From positions 1-6,196 of the forward strand of contig CALDQH010000009.1 of assembly GCA_937911935.1 (NCBI GenBank): 6,196 nucleotides of DNA, read 5' to 3'. Each line of letters begins with the position of its first letter. The stretch's first letter is position 1. Made by a program: the position numbers and the translations under genes. Positions 1 to 6,023 of this stretch are shown here, piece after piece. Source of the stretch: an uncultured Bacteroidales bacterium (GTDB lineage: Bacteria; Bacteroidota; Bacteroidia; Bacteroidales; Paludibacteraceae). The notes below the pieces were generated by a model. It was not told where the DNA came from. It worked only from the letters and a program-made list of their open reading frames with translations, and did no database searches.

Positions 1-252
1 TACACTACCTTTTACCATTTGGGCTGAACGATTATTGACTTCTGCTAACAACGTATCGTACATAATACCAAACTCTACGCTATTGTAAGCAGCAATATCC
101 ACATTTACCGCACCTTTAAGCGTAGCAGATGTTTTGGTAATATTTTCGGATGCACCTGTCTCTACTTTGTTAGAAGTAGGTGGCTCCGTGCCTTCGCATG
201 CAGCAAACACCACTGCAAACAAAATGGTAAATAAGTAAAATAACTTTTTCAT
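1..252 (-). CDS. Surface/periplasmic lipoprotein, N-terminal part (cut by window edge)
   Basis: The frame is open from an ATG at 250-252 to the window edge, giving the first 84 residues; the C-terminus lies outside. The protein starts with a lipoprotein signal peptide: MKK, a hydrophobic stretch of about 12 residues, then the lipobox VFAAC with the lipidated Cys at residue 19. Residues after the Cys are acidic and Pro-rich (EGTEPP), as is common for exported Bacteroidota lipoproteins. Residues about 35-60 contain ITKTSATLKGAV followed by VEFGIMYD. This resembles the fibronectin type III-like repeats of Bacteroidota lipoproteins (pattern T-S-A-T-L-x-G-x-V, then E-x-G-x-x-Y). That domain is inferred from pattern only. 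Function is unknown; such proteins often bind glycans or other ligands at the cell surface. It is transcribed away from the M23 gene, with a plausible promoter at 316-347. The ATG is chosen because the signal peptide begins there. Confidence 0.85.
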   Translation of the reverse strand, partial: MKKLFYLFTILFAVVFAACEGTEPPTSNKVETGASENITKTSATLKGAVNVDIAAYNSVEFGIMYDTLLAEVNNRSAQMVKGSV

Positions 253-315
253 AAGATTATTGATTTAAATTTTATATACGACACACAGGTTTTTCTATCC
301 TTGAAAAACACCTTG

Positions 316-347
316 TAAAGGTAACAAACAAAACATTATTATGCAAT
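316..347 (-). promoter_or_regulatory. Candidate Bacteroidota-type promoter for the lipoprotein at 1-252
   Basis: On the minus strand a -7 element TACCTTTA (316-323; consensus TAnnTTTG, one mismatch) lies 20 bases downstream of ATTG (344-347; consensus TTTG). Transcription would start near 309-311, giving a leader of about 58 bases that is AT-rich and has no strong Shine-Dalgarno. This is motif matching only. Confidence 0.45.
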
Positions 348-358
348 TTTTTTTGCCA

Positions 359-458
359 GCACACCCTACGGGCGTGCGAGGTGTGAGGGGGGGGCGTTTT
401 TATACAGGCGTTGCTACGCAACACCTGCCTACTACTATGTTCAACCTGCTACGCAGGT
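359..458. repeat. Cluster of three palindromes with a shared TAC triloop
   Basis: Hairpin 1 (359-377) is GCAC-A-CCC, loop TAC, GGG-C-GTGC, with one internal A/C mismatch. Hairpin 2 (405-427) has arms CAGG-C-GTTGC and GCAAC-A-CCTG around TAC, again with one C/A mismatch. Hairpin 3 (444-458) is a perfect ACCTGC, TAC, GCAGGT. Stem sequences differ but the loop is the same and the core is CTACG each time. This suggests a family of REP-like intergenic palindromes, or recognition sites for one protein. An alternative pairing of CACACC (360-365) with GGTGTG (380-385) also exists. The pairing is seen directly; the function is unknown. Confidence 0.6.
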
Positions 459-581
459 AAAATTTCGTCTAATTATCCACTGCAAATGTGTGAATAAATT
501 TGCTTGTCACAAAAAAAGAGCAGAATAATCATATTGTTTAAAATAAGAGAGCTATAAATGTGCAAAAATTCACTCCTCTAT

Positions 582-614
582 TTTCTACTCTGTCAATAAT
601 TTTAATTACCTTTG
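582..614 (+). promoter_or_regulatory. Candidate promoter for the M23 lipoprotein gene
   Basis: TACCTTTG at 607-614 matches the Bacteroidota -7 consensus TAnnTTTG exactly. TTTC at 582-585, 21 bases upstream, is one mismatch from the -33 TTTG. The predicted start near 619-621 leaves a leader of about 15 bases before the ATG at 636. That short leader supports 636 as the true start and argues against translation from sites near 558-560. Confidence 0.5.
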
Positions 615-635
615 TTGGATATTTTACTTTGACAT

Positions 636-1877
636 ATGAAACATACTATATTATCCATAATATTGTGTATGGGGATAGTCGTTTTTGGAGCTTGTACCCC
701 CCAAGAAACCAACCATACAGACACCTCTACATCAAAAAGTTCCGAGCTTAACAGTCAGCCACCAGTACGTACCGAATACGGCATTGAAGTAGATCATTAT
801 ACCTCAGGAACTGGTGTTGTTAAAAGCGGACAAACACTTTCGGGTGTATTTGAGCATGTGGGCGTGCCTCGAGGCATTGCAGCCCGATTGAACACCTTGC
901 CAGACTCCATCTTTAACGTAAAAAAAGTACGCGCTGGCAACCAATTTACCGTTTATCGCATGCAGGATTCGCTAAAAACTCCAGCCTACATCGTATATCA
1001 TAGTTCGTTGGTAGAACACGTTGTTTTTAACGTAAACGACACGTTGGCGGTTAGCCACTTCCAAAAGCCCGTTACTGCGGTAGAAAAAGTTTCGTCCGCT
1101 GTTATCGAAACTTCGCTTTGGGATGCGACCATCAAAAACGATCTAAACCTTAATTTATCGTTGGAGTTATCGGACATTTATGCATGGGTAGTTGACTTTT
1201 TTGGCATCCAAAAAGGCGATGGATTTACGGTTTATTACACAGAGAACTACGTAGATAGCGTTTCGGTGGGCATTGGCGAAATTTACGCTGCAAAATTTAC
1301 CCACAACAAAAAAGACTATTATGCCTATCGATACGACAACGATAGTTTGGGCATTCATGGCTATTGGGACGAAAATGGCGGAAGTTTGCGCAAAGCGTTT
1401 TTAAAAGCACCGCTTAAATTTTCGCGCGTTTCATCGCGTTTTACCTACGCCCGCAAACACCCTGTTTATAAAGTAGTTAGACCTCACACTGGGGTGGATT
1501 ATGCCGCTCCTATGGGCACTCCTGTTGTAGCCATTGGCGATGGTAAAGTTATTTTTAGGGCATACAAAGGCGGCGGTGGTCATACCGTTAAAATTAAGCA
1601 CAACAGCGTTTATACCACGGCTTATCTGCACTTATCAAAATATGGCAAGGGCATTGCTGTGGGCACACAAGTTAAACAAGGTCAAGTAATTGGTTATGTA
1701 GGTAGCACGGGAGCATCAACGGGTCCACACCTCGATTTTAGGGTTTGGAAGAATGGCACGCCCATCGACCCACTAAAAATGGAATCGCCATCGGTAGAGC
1801 CTGTACCCGCCAAAGCCATGGACGAGTTTAATGCGAAAAAGGCGCAGTACGATGAAAAGTTAGGAGTTAGGAATTAG
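636..1877 (+). CDS. M23 family peptidoglycan endopeptidase, lipoprotein
   Basis: 413 residues. A lipoprotein signal peptide ends in VFGAC, with the lipidated Cys at residue 20, followed by a Ser/Thr-rich linker to about residue 45. Residues about 58-108 (GVVKSGQTLSGVFEHVGVP, then VRAGNQFTVYR) look like the LysM/OapA-like domain found ahead of M23 domains. Residues about 150-250 resemble the second N-terminal domain of MepM/Csd3-type proteins. The M23 (LytM) domain covers about 262-382: H284-x3-D288 supplies two zinc ligands, and H332 in YLHLS and H365 in TGPHLDF match the two catalytic histidines. The usual third zinc ligand, the second His of HxH, is Asp367 here. Family members cut stem-peptide cross-links in peptidoglycan; this one should be anchored in the inner or outer membrane, facing the periplasm. 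The last residues (LGVRN) are encoded by a heptamer repeat. It stands alone, convergent with folC. The family call is firm; activity is less certain because of D367. Confidence 0.93.
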   Translation: MKHTILSIILCMGIVVFGACTPQETNHTDTSTSKSSELNSQPPVRTEYGIEVDHYTSGTGVVKSGQTLSGVFEHVGVPRGIAARLNTLPDSIFNVKKVRAGNQFTVYRMQDSLKTPAYIVYHSSLVEHVVFNVNDTLAVSHFQKPVTAVEKVSSAVIETSLWDATIKNDLNLNLSLELSDIYAWVVDFFGIQKGDGFTVYYTENYVDSVSVGIGEIYAAKFTHNKKDYYAYRYDNDSLGIHGYWDENGGSLRKAFLKAPLKFSRVSSRFTYARKHPVYKVVRPHTGVDYAAPMGTPVVAIGDGKVIFRAYKGGGGHTVKIKHNSVYTTAYLHLSKYGKGIAVGTQVKQGQVIGYVGSTGASTGPHLDFRVWKNGTPIDPLKMESPSVEPVPAKAMDEFNAKKAQYDEKLGVRN

Positions 1878-1886
1878 AAATTAGGA
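1859..1886 (+). repeat. Heptanucleotide tandem repeat across the M23 stop codon
   Basis: Four consecutive 7-mers of consensus RTTAGRA: GTTAGGA (1859-1865), GTTAGGA (1866-1872), ATTAGAA (1873-1879), ATTAGGA (1880-1886). The array encodes the last residues LGVRN of the M23 protein and its TAG stop (1875-1877). As seven is not a multiple of three, adding or losing one unit changes the frame, yet every unit carries TAG, so a stop soon comes into frame. The repeat is seen directly; copy-number variation is inferred. Confidence 0.75.
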
Positions 1887-1966
1887 ATTTCAGTGCGAGC
1901 CGAATGCAGAAACAAACTTGTTTGGTTATGCTGAGGCGATGCCTGAAATCATGAGGGTGAAGCCCG

Positions 1967-2148
1967 AATAATCGTTGAGGCGATTCAAATGCGAGTGCCG
2001 TTAGCGGAGGTCGGAAATAGATTTATATGTAAAAAAACGTTAAGCAAAATGTATTGTTTGAGCGAAGCGAGTTCACATTTTGTAGTTTTTGTATGTATCA
2101 ATCCCGACCGGGAGCGTTTACCGAGCATTGAATCGCCGAAACAACGAT
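1967..2148. repeat. Imperfect long inverted repeat between the convergent genes
   Basis: The left arm (about 1967-2014), read as its reverse complement, aligns with the right arm (2104-2148) in the same order over three blocks: CCGACC; GCATTTGAATCGCC against GCATTGAATCGCC (one base missing on the right); and CAACGAT. The blocks are separated by diverged stretches of similar length. The arms enclose about 90 AT-rich bases with an inner hairpin. This could be a decayed miniature element, a dispersed intergenic repeat, or a bidirectional termination structure. No target-site duplication could be identified. Confidence 0.5.
2045..2082. terminator. Possible weak bidirectional terminator hairpin
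   Basis: CAAAATGT (2045-2052) pairs perfectly with ACATTTTG (2075-2082) around a 22-base loop containing GAGCGAAGCGAG. On the plus strand TAGTTTTT follows; on the minus strand a run of seven T follows after seven bases. The stem is AT-rich and the loop long, so termination is only a guess. The position between convergent genes fits that role. Confidence 0.3.
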
Positions 2149-2155
2149 AAATCAA

Positions 2156-3358
2156 CTACACCACTTCGGCAACGATAAAGTTACTACCGCCAACAAAGAT
2201 AACATCATCGTTAGACGCTTCGTTTTTAGCCGCTAGCAGAGCTTCCTGTACCGATGGGTAGTTTTTCCCGATTAAATCGTAGTTTTTTGCAAGTTCTTGT
2301 AATTCGCTGGCAGGCAAAGCACGAGGTATGGCAGCATTTGTAAAATAATAGGTCGCATCTTTGGGCAGCAACGATAACATTGCATGCACATCCTTATCGT
2401 TCACCACACCCATAACCATGCGTAAGGTCTTGTAGGTTAACCGACTTAATTGATTTACAATCAATCTAATGCCAGCTTCGTTATGACCTGTATCGGCAAT
2501 AATAAGCGGACTATCGCCTAATTTTTGCCACCTTCCTTTTAATCCTGTTAATTCAACCACATGTGCTAATCCATCTGCTATTGCTTGCGATGAAATGGGC
2601 ATTTTTTGTTGCAACAAGCGCACAGCAGCTAAAATGGTTTTCTTATTAAAACGTTGGCAATCGCCCATTAACTGAAAAGGCAACGAACTTTCGGCATCAT
2701 CTTCTGCAAAAACAACAGGTGAGCCCTTACTCAGGTAAATAGGACGCAAATTTTCGGGCGCCTCGCCTACTACTGCGGGAATACCAGGTTTGATAATACC
2801 TGCTTTTTCTGAGGCAATTTTTTCGAGCGTATCGCCCAACAAAGAAACATGATCAAAACTTACATTGGTAATAACACTCAACAAAGGTGTTATGATATTG
2901 GTACTATCCAAGCGTCCACCCAATCCAACTTCTATAACAGCGACATCAACCTGCTGCTCTTTAAAGTATGAGAATGCCATTAAAGTGGTTATTTCAAAAA
3001 AAGAGGGTTTAAGGCTTTGTATAATATCGGTAGATTGCTCGACAAACTGTACTACATAATCTTGCGATATGGGCGTACCATTAACACGAATTCGCTCCGA
3101 AAAATCGCGCAAGTGCGGCGACGTGTATAAACCCACTTTGTAACCTGACGACTGTAAAATAGCCGCCAACGTATGCGACACAGAGCCTTTTCCGTTGGTT
3201 CCTGCTACGTGTATGGTCTTAAAAGCGGTATGAGGATGACCGTAAGCATCCGACAAGGCTATTACGTTATCCAATCCCGGTTTGTAAGCCGACTGACCTA
3301 CTTGCTGAAAAGCAGGCGTCATTACATATAGGTATTCGAGTGTTTCTTGGTAATTCAT
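2156..3358 (-). CDS. folC: Bifunctional dihydrofolate synthase / folylpolyglutamate synthase
   Basis: 400 residues from the ATG at 3356-3358, about the normal FolC length. The cytosolic enzyme joins L-glutamate to dihydropteroate and then adds further glutamates to reduced folates, using ATP (Mur ligase superfamily). Visible motifs in order: P-loop GTNGKGS (53-59); YTSPHL then SERIRVNG (78-94); VIEVGLGGRLDSTN (141-154), whose Glu143 is in the usual Mg-binding position; SEKAGIIK (183-190), whose Lys185 is in the position often carbamylated; KGRW (274-277); ADTGHNEAG (288-296) in the C-terminal domain; and the closing FVGGSNFIVAEV. The frame can be extended 11 codons to a TTG at 3389-3391. The ATG is preferred because MNYQETLEYLY is the usual start of Bacteroidota homologues, and a perfect -7 element (3379-3386) lies inside the extension. 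It is divergent from the phoH-like gene. Whether both activities are present cannot be told from sequence. Confidence 0.96.
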   Translation of the reverse strand: MNYQETLEYLYVMTPAFQQVGQSAYKPGLDNVIALSDAYGHPHTAFKTIHVAGTNGKGSVSHTLAAILQSSGYKVGLYTSPHLRDFSERIRVNGTPISQDYVVQFVEQSTDIIQSLKPSFFEITTLMAFSYFKEQQVDVAVIEVGLGGRLDSTNIITPLLSVITNVSFDHVSLLGDTLEKIASEKAGIIKPGIPAVVGEAPENLRPIYLSKGSPVVFAEDDAESSLPFQLMGDCQRFNKKTILAAVRLLQQKMPISSQAIADGLAHVVELTGLKGRWQKLGDSPLIIADTGHNEAGIRLIVNQLSRLTYKTLRMVMGVVNDKDVHAMLSLLPKDATYYFTNAAIPRALPASELQELAKNYDLIGKNYPSVQEALLAAKNEASNDDVIFVGGSNFIVAEVV

Positions 3359-3378
3359 AAAATCTTTAAAAATCCTTA

Positions 3379-3419
3379 CAAAATTACACAAATCTGCATT
3401 TTTTTGCTATATTTACAAA
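3379..3419 (-). promoter_or_regulatory. folC: Candidate folC promoter(s)
   Basis: Minus strand: TTTG (3416-3419), 19 bases, then CAGATTTG (3389-3396; one mismatch to TAnnTTTG). A second -7 candidate, TAATTTTG (3379-3386), matches the consensus exactly but has no TTTG at the right distance. Either one gives a short leader before the ATG at 3358. The second would start transcription downstream of the alternative TTG start and so exclude it. Confidence 0.45.
3408..3415 (+). promoter_or_regulatory. Candidate -7 element for the phoH-like gene
   Basis: TATATTTA matches TAnnTTTG except at the last base. Only a weak TTAC sits 20 bases upstream as a possible -33. The predicted start near 3421 gives a leader of about 15 bases, A-rich just before the ATG (AAAAAATC). 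It abuts the -33 box of the folC promoter (3416-3419), so the two promoters would share DNA. Confidence 0.35.
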
Positions 3420-3436
3420 CATAAACTTAAAAAATC

Positions 3437-4771
3437 ATGACTATGGGAGCGAAAAAGAATTTTGTGTTAGACACCAATGTCATTTTGCACGACTACAAGT
3501 GTATCTACAATTTCCAAGAAAACGATGTTTACATCCCCATTGTGGTATTGGAAGAGTTAGACAAATTTAAAAAGGGCAACGAGGAGATTAACTACAACGC
3601 GCGTCAGTTTGCCCGCGAAATGGATTCGATTGTTACAGGAGACGATTTTTTTGAGAAAGGAGCACAAATTGGCGAAGGATTGGGAAGATTATACGTTGTG
3701 CTAACCAAAGAAATGTCTAAAAAAATAGCCGATGCTTTTATGGAACGAACCCCCGACCATCGTATATTGGCTACCACCGAGGCTGTACAAGACGAGCACC
3801 CCAACATGAAAACCATTTTGGTAACCAAAGACATTAACTTACGCATGAAAGCACGCGCAGTTGGTTTGCTTACCGAAGATTATTTTAACGACAAAATTAC
3901 CAACAAGGATATTTTTGACCGCGAACAAGAAACCTTTGAAGGCATCGACGGCGAAATTATTGACAGAATGTACAGCACTGCAGCAGGCGTAAGTGCCGAT
4001 GTATTGCCCTTTAAAAAAGATTTACTACCAAACCAATACTTTATCTTAAAGAGCGAGCGCAACAGCATAATGGCACGATACGACCAAGAATTGGATTGCG
4101 TAGTAAAAGTACAAAAAGAACGTACCTATGGCATTGAGCCCCGCAATGCCGAACAAACATTCGCACTAAATGCCCTTTTAAACGACGATATTAAATTGGT
4201 TTGCATCACAGGCAAGGCAGGAACAGGAAAAACTTTGTTGGCATTTGCCGCTGCCTTAGAAAAAGCCAACACCTACAAACAAATCCTTTTGGCTCGTCCA
4301 ATCGTAGCTTTAGCCAATAAAGATTTAGGTTTTCTTCCTGGCTCCGAAAAAGACAAAATTGCGCCCTATATGCAACCCTTGTTTGACAACTTAAATGTAA
4401 TCAAACATCAATTTAGTGCCGAAAGTCGCGAAATGAACGCCATCAACGATATGCAACACAGTGGTCAATTGGTCATTGAAGCATTGGCATACATCAGGGG
4501 TAGAAGTTTATCGGACGCATACATCATTGTGGACGAAGCGCAAAACTTAACACCACACGAAATTAAAACCATCATTACTCGTGCTGGCGAAAATACCAAA
4601 GTTGTATTTACGGGCGACGTTCAACAGATTGACCACCCTTATTTGGACATGCTCTCCAACGGATTGGCATACACCATCGACAAGATGAAGGGTCAAAACA
4701 TATTTGCACATGTTAATTTGATAAAGGGAGAAAGAAGTTATTTATCGGAATTAGCAAGTAATTTGTTATAA
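3437..4771 (+). CDS. phoH2: PIN-PhoH protein (PhoH2/YlaK type): RNase and ATPase
   Basis: 444 residues, cytosolic, with no signal peptide. The N-terminal PIN ribonuclease domain (about 8-145) has the expected acidic residues: D12 in FVLDTNVILHD, E39/E40 in VVLEELDKFKKG, D107 in TPDHRIL and D132 in LVTKDINLRMKA. A linker domain (about 150-235) leads to a Q-motif-like segment (GIEPRNAEQTFALNALL). The PhoH ATPase domain follows (about 235-444), with Walker A GKAGTGKT (259-266), Walker B IIVDEAQN (D366/E367) and FTGDVQQID (D394). Proteins of this architecture, studied in mycobacteria as PhoH2, act as RNA helicases coupled to RNA cleavage; this is family knowledge, not shown here. Plain PhoH proteins lack the PIN domain. 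Start could be the ATG at 3437 or the one at 3443; both keep the PIN domain whole. It is divergent from folC and 35 bp upstream of the Lnb-like gene, with which it may form an operon. Confidence 0.93.
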   Translation: MTMGAKKNFVLDTNVILHDYKCIYNFQENDVYIPIVVLEELDKFKKGNEEINYNARQFAREMDSIVTGDDFFEKGAQIGEGLGRLYVVLTKEMSKKIADAFMERTPDHRILATTEAVQDEHPNMKTILVTKDINLRMKARAVGLLTEDYFNDKITNKDIFDREQETFEGIDGEIIDRMYSTAAGVSADVLPFKKDLLPNQYFILKSERNSIMARYDQELDCVVKVQKERTYGIEPRNAEQTFALNALLNDDIKLVCITGKAGTGKTLLAFAAALEKANTYKQILLARPIVALANKDLGFLPGSEKDKIAPYMQPLFDNLNVIKHQFSAESREMNAINDMQHSGQLVIEALAYIRGRSLSDAYIIVDEAQNLTPHEIKTIITRAGENTKVVFTGDVQQIDHPYLDMLSNGLAYTIDKMKGQNIFAHVNLIKGERSYLSELASNLL

Positions 4772-4779
4772 AAAAATAC

Positions 4780-4787
4780 TATCTTCG
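4780..4787 (+). promoter_or_regulatory. Possible -7 element ahead of the Lnb-like gene
   Basis: TATCTTCG lies in the 35-bp gap after the phoH-like gene and has one mismatch to TAnnTTTG. No TTTG is found 19-21 bases upstream; the nearest, at 4762-4765, is only 14 bases away. The downstream gene may have its own weak promoter, rely on readthrough from phoH, or both. Confidence 0.25.
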
Positions 4788-4806
4788 TGGCGTTTTAACA
4801 TTGCTC

Positions 4807-6009
4807 ATGAAAAAATTCTTTTATACACTGATTATTTTATTCGGCACAATGGGAAGCCTACAAGCTGAAACGTTTATAGGCTACCCCATTGCTCCCGAGA
4901 ACACCCAAATATCCTTACTTACCTGCTCTCCGGGCGATTTAATCTACGAACTATTTGGACACACTGCCATTCGCATTCAGGACGACAGCCACAAGTTAGA
5001 CTTTGTAGTAAACTATGGGTTATTCGATTTTGATCAGCCCCACTTTGTTTATCGCTTTGTTAGAGGGAAAACAGACTACACCGTAGGCGTAAACTATACC
5101 CGTTCGTTTATTCAAAGTTATGCAGAACGTGGTTCTTCGATTACAGAAAGCACACTTAATCTTACACTGGCAGAGAAACAAGATTTGCTCAATCGATTAA
5201 ACGAAAATTTACAGCCCGAAAATAGAATCTATCGCTATAACTTTATATACAACAATTGCGCTACCAAAGTTAGAGACATATTTGACATGTCCATCAAGCG
5301 TAAATTATCCTACCCAACTCACGTTGATTCTTATAGTTTTAGAGAGGCCATTATGCTATATACAGAGACAGCACCTTGGTCGCAATTAGGCTTTGACTTA
5401 TGCTTGGGCGCAGGAGCGGACAGAACGGCTACGCAACGCGAAATGCTATTTTTGCCCGAAATATTAGGTGAGACTTACGCTTCTGCCATGCTTACAGATA
5501 GCACAGGCACACAGCCACTATGTTTACAAACATCACAAATTATACCAGCCACTCAAGAAAAGGGAACAGCTTGGTTCTCGCCTACACTATGTGCATATTT
5601 GCTGCTATTGATGGTTCTATACGCCTCGTTCTTTTTGAACAAACATAAAATCTGGCTAAAAAGAATGGATGTAGTACTTTTTACCATCAACGGAATTGGC
5701 GGTTGCATCATTCTATTTCTAATTTTATATTCGCAACATCCATTTACAGGGCAAAATTACAACATCCTTTGGATGAACCCACTTACATTTTTTCCGCTGA
5801 TAACGTGCATTTTCCCATTTATGAAGAAAATCAATGGATTATTTTATTTGGGTGCAACAGTGATGTTCTTGGGTTTTGTCATCGTCATGCCTATCCTACC
5901 TCAAGTTTTTAACTTGGCGGTTTTACCATGGGTACTTACCTTGTTGTTGCGTTCTTACTTACGACTATCCGACATCAGAAAACGCCACAAAGACAGAATT
6001 AGAATATAA
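4807..6009 (+). CDS. lnb: DUF4105 membrane protein, probable lipoprotein N-acyltransferase (Lnb type)
   Basis: 400 residues from the ATG at 4807. The frame also allows a TTG at 4801, but the signal peptide (MKKFFYTLIILFGTMGSLQA, likely cut before ETF) starts at the ATG. The extracytoplasmic domain (about 30-235) is DUF4105: SLLTCSPGDLIYELFGHTAIRI (H52), VVNYGLFDFDQPHFVYRFVRGK, then YNFIYNNCATKVRDIFD (C151). H52 and C151 are the likely catalytic pair of this papain-like fold. The C-terminal half has about five membrane segments (near 259-277, 288-309, 321-338, 344-362, 366-383), including ILWMNPLTFFPL, and a basic tail. DUF4105 is the N-terminal domain of Lnb, which transfers an acyl chain onto the N-terminal Cys of lipoproteins; Bacteroidota homologues are thought to make triacylated lipoproteins without Lnt. 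The domain call is strong; the enzymatic role is from family knowledge. Paralogues of other function are possible. A strong terminator follows. Confidence 0.85.
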   Translation: MKKFFYTLIILFGTMGSLQAETFIGYPIAPENTQISLLTCSPGDLIYELFGHTAIRIQDDSHKLDFVVNYGLFDFDQPHFVYRFVRGKTDYTVGVNYTRSFIQSYAERGSSITESTLNLTLAEKQDLLNRLNENLQPENRIYRYNFIYNNCATKVRDIFDMSIKRKLSYPTHVDSYSFREAIMLYTETAPWSQLGFDLCLGAGADRTATQREMLFLPEILGETYASAMLTDSTGTQPLCLQTSQIIPATQEKGTAWFSPTLCAYLLLLMVLYASFFLNKHKIWLKRMDVVLFTINGIGGCIILFLILYSQHPFTGQNYNILWMNPLTFFPLITCIFPFMKKINGLFYLGATVMFLGFVIVMPILPQVFNLAVLPWVLTLLLRSYLRLSDIRKRHKDRIRI

Positions 6010-6012
6010 ATT

Positions 6013-6023
6013 GCCTTTTAGGC
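6013..6023. repeat. Short palindrome directly after the lnb-like stop
   Basis: GCCT-TTT-AGGC, a 4-bp stem with a triloop, starts three bases after the stop codon. Its right arm overlaps the start of the first copy of the repeat beginning at 6019. It has no following T-run, so it is not a terminator by itself. Confidence 0.4.

Larger units (their letters stand above)
253..635. other. Divergent intergenic region (383 bp) with promoters and a palindrome cluster
   Basis: This stretch separates the left-going lipoprotein gene from the right-going M23 gene. I see no convincing coding sequence. It holds a candidate promoter for each gene near its outer ends (316-347 minus, 582-614 plus). The middle holds a GC-rich island at about 355-460 with three hairpins and a run of eight G (387-394). 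The remainder (460-580) is AT-rich and unstructured. As the hairpins lie upstream of both genes, they are not terminators for either neighbour. Confidence 0.7.
1878..2155. other. Convergent intergenic region (278 bp) with nested inverted repeats
   Basis: This lies between the ends of the M23 gene and folC. Besides the tail of the heptamer array it contains: a weak stem ATTTCAG (1887-1893) with CTGAAAT (1943-1949) enclosing a CAAAC-TT-GTTTG palindrome (1913-1924); the direct repeat TGAGGCGAT at 1932-1940 and 1976-1984; and the larger inverted repeat at 1967-2148. A plus-strand frame with ATG at 1989 runs 53 codons to a TAA at 2148-2150. It lacks a clear ribosome site, overlaps the inverted repeat and matches no family I recognise, so I do not call it a gene. 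No classical hairpin with a T-run directly behind it is obvious for either gene. Confidence 0.6.

Noticed and set aside
560..751. 63-codon plus-strand frame with a hydrophobic start, overlapping the M23 gene start
   Set aside because: It begins at GTG, lies mostly upstream of the predicted transcription start near 620, and its second half is out of frame with the well-supported lipoprotein signal peptide at 636. The hydrophobic part reflects AT-rich DNA.
1167..1631. Minus-strand frames inside the M23 gene, and similar antisense frames inside folC and the phoH-like gene
   Set aside because: They lie wholly within strongly supported genes, show no family motifs and have no independent start signals.
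1989..2150. 53-codon plus-strand frame in the convergent intergenic region
   Set aside because: No ribosome site or promoter, no recognisable family, and it lies within an inverted repeat. It is kept only as a note on that region.
3359..3391. N-terminal extension of FolC to a TTG start
   Set aside because: It adds 11 residues not typical of the family and includes a perfect -7 promoter element; the ATG at 3358 gives a standard start.
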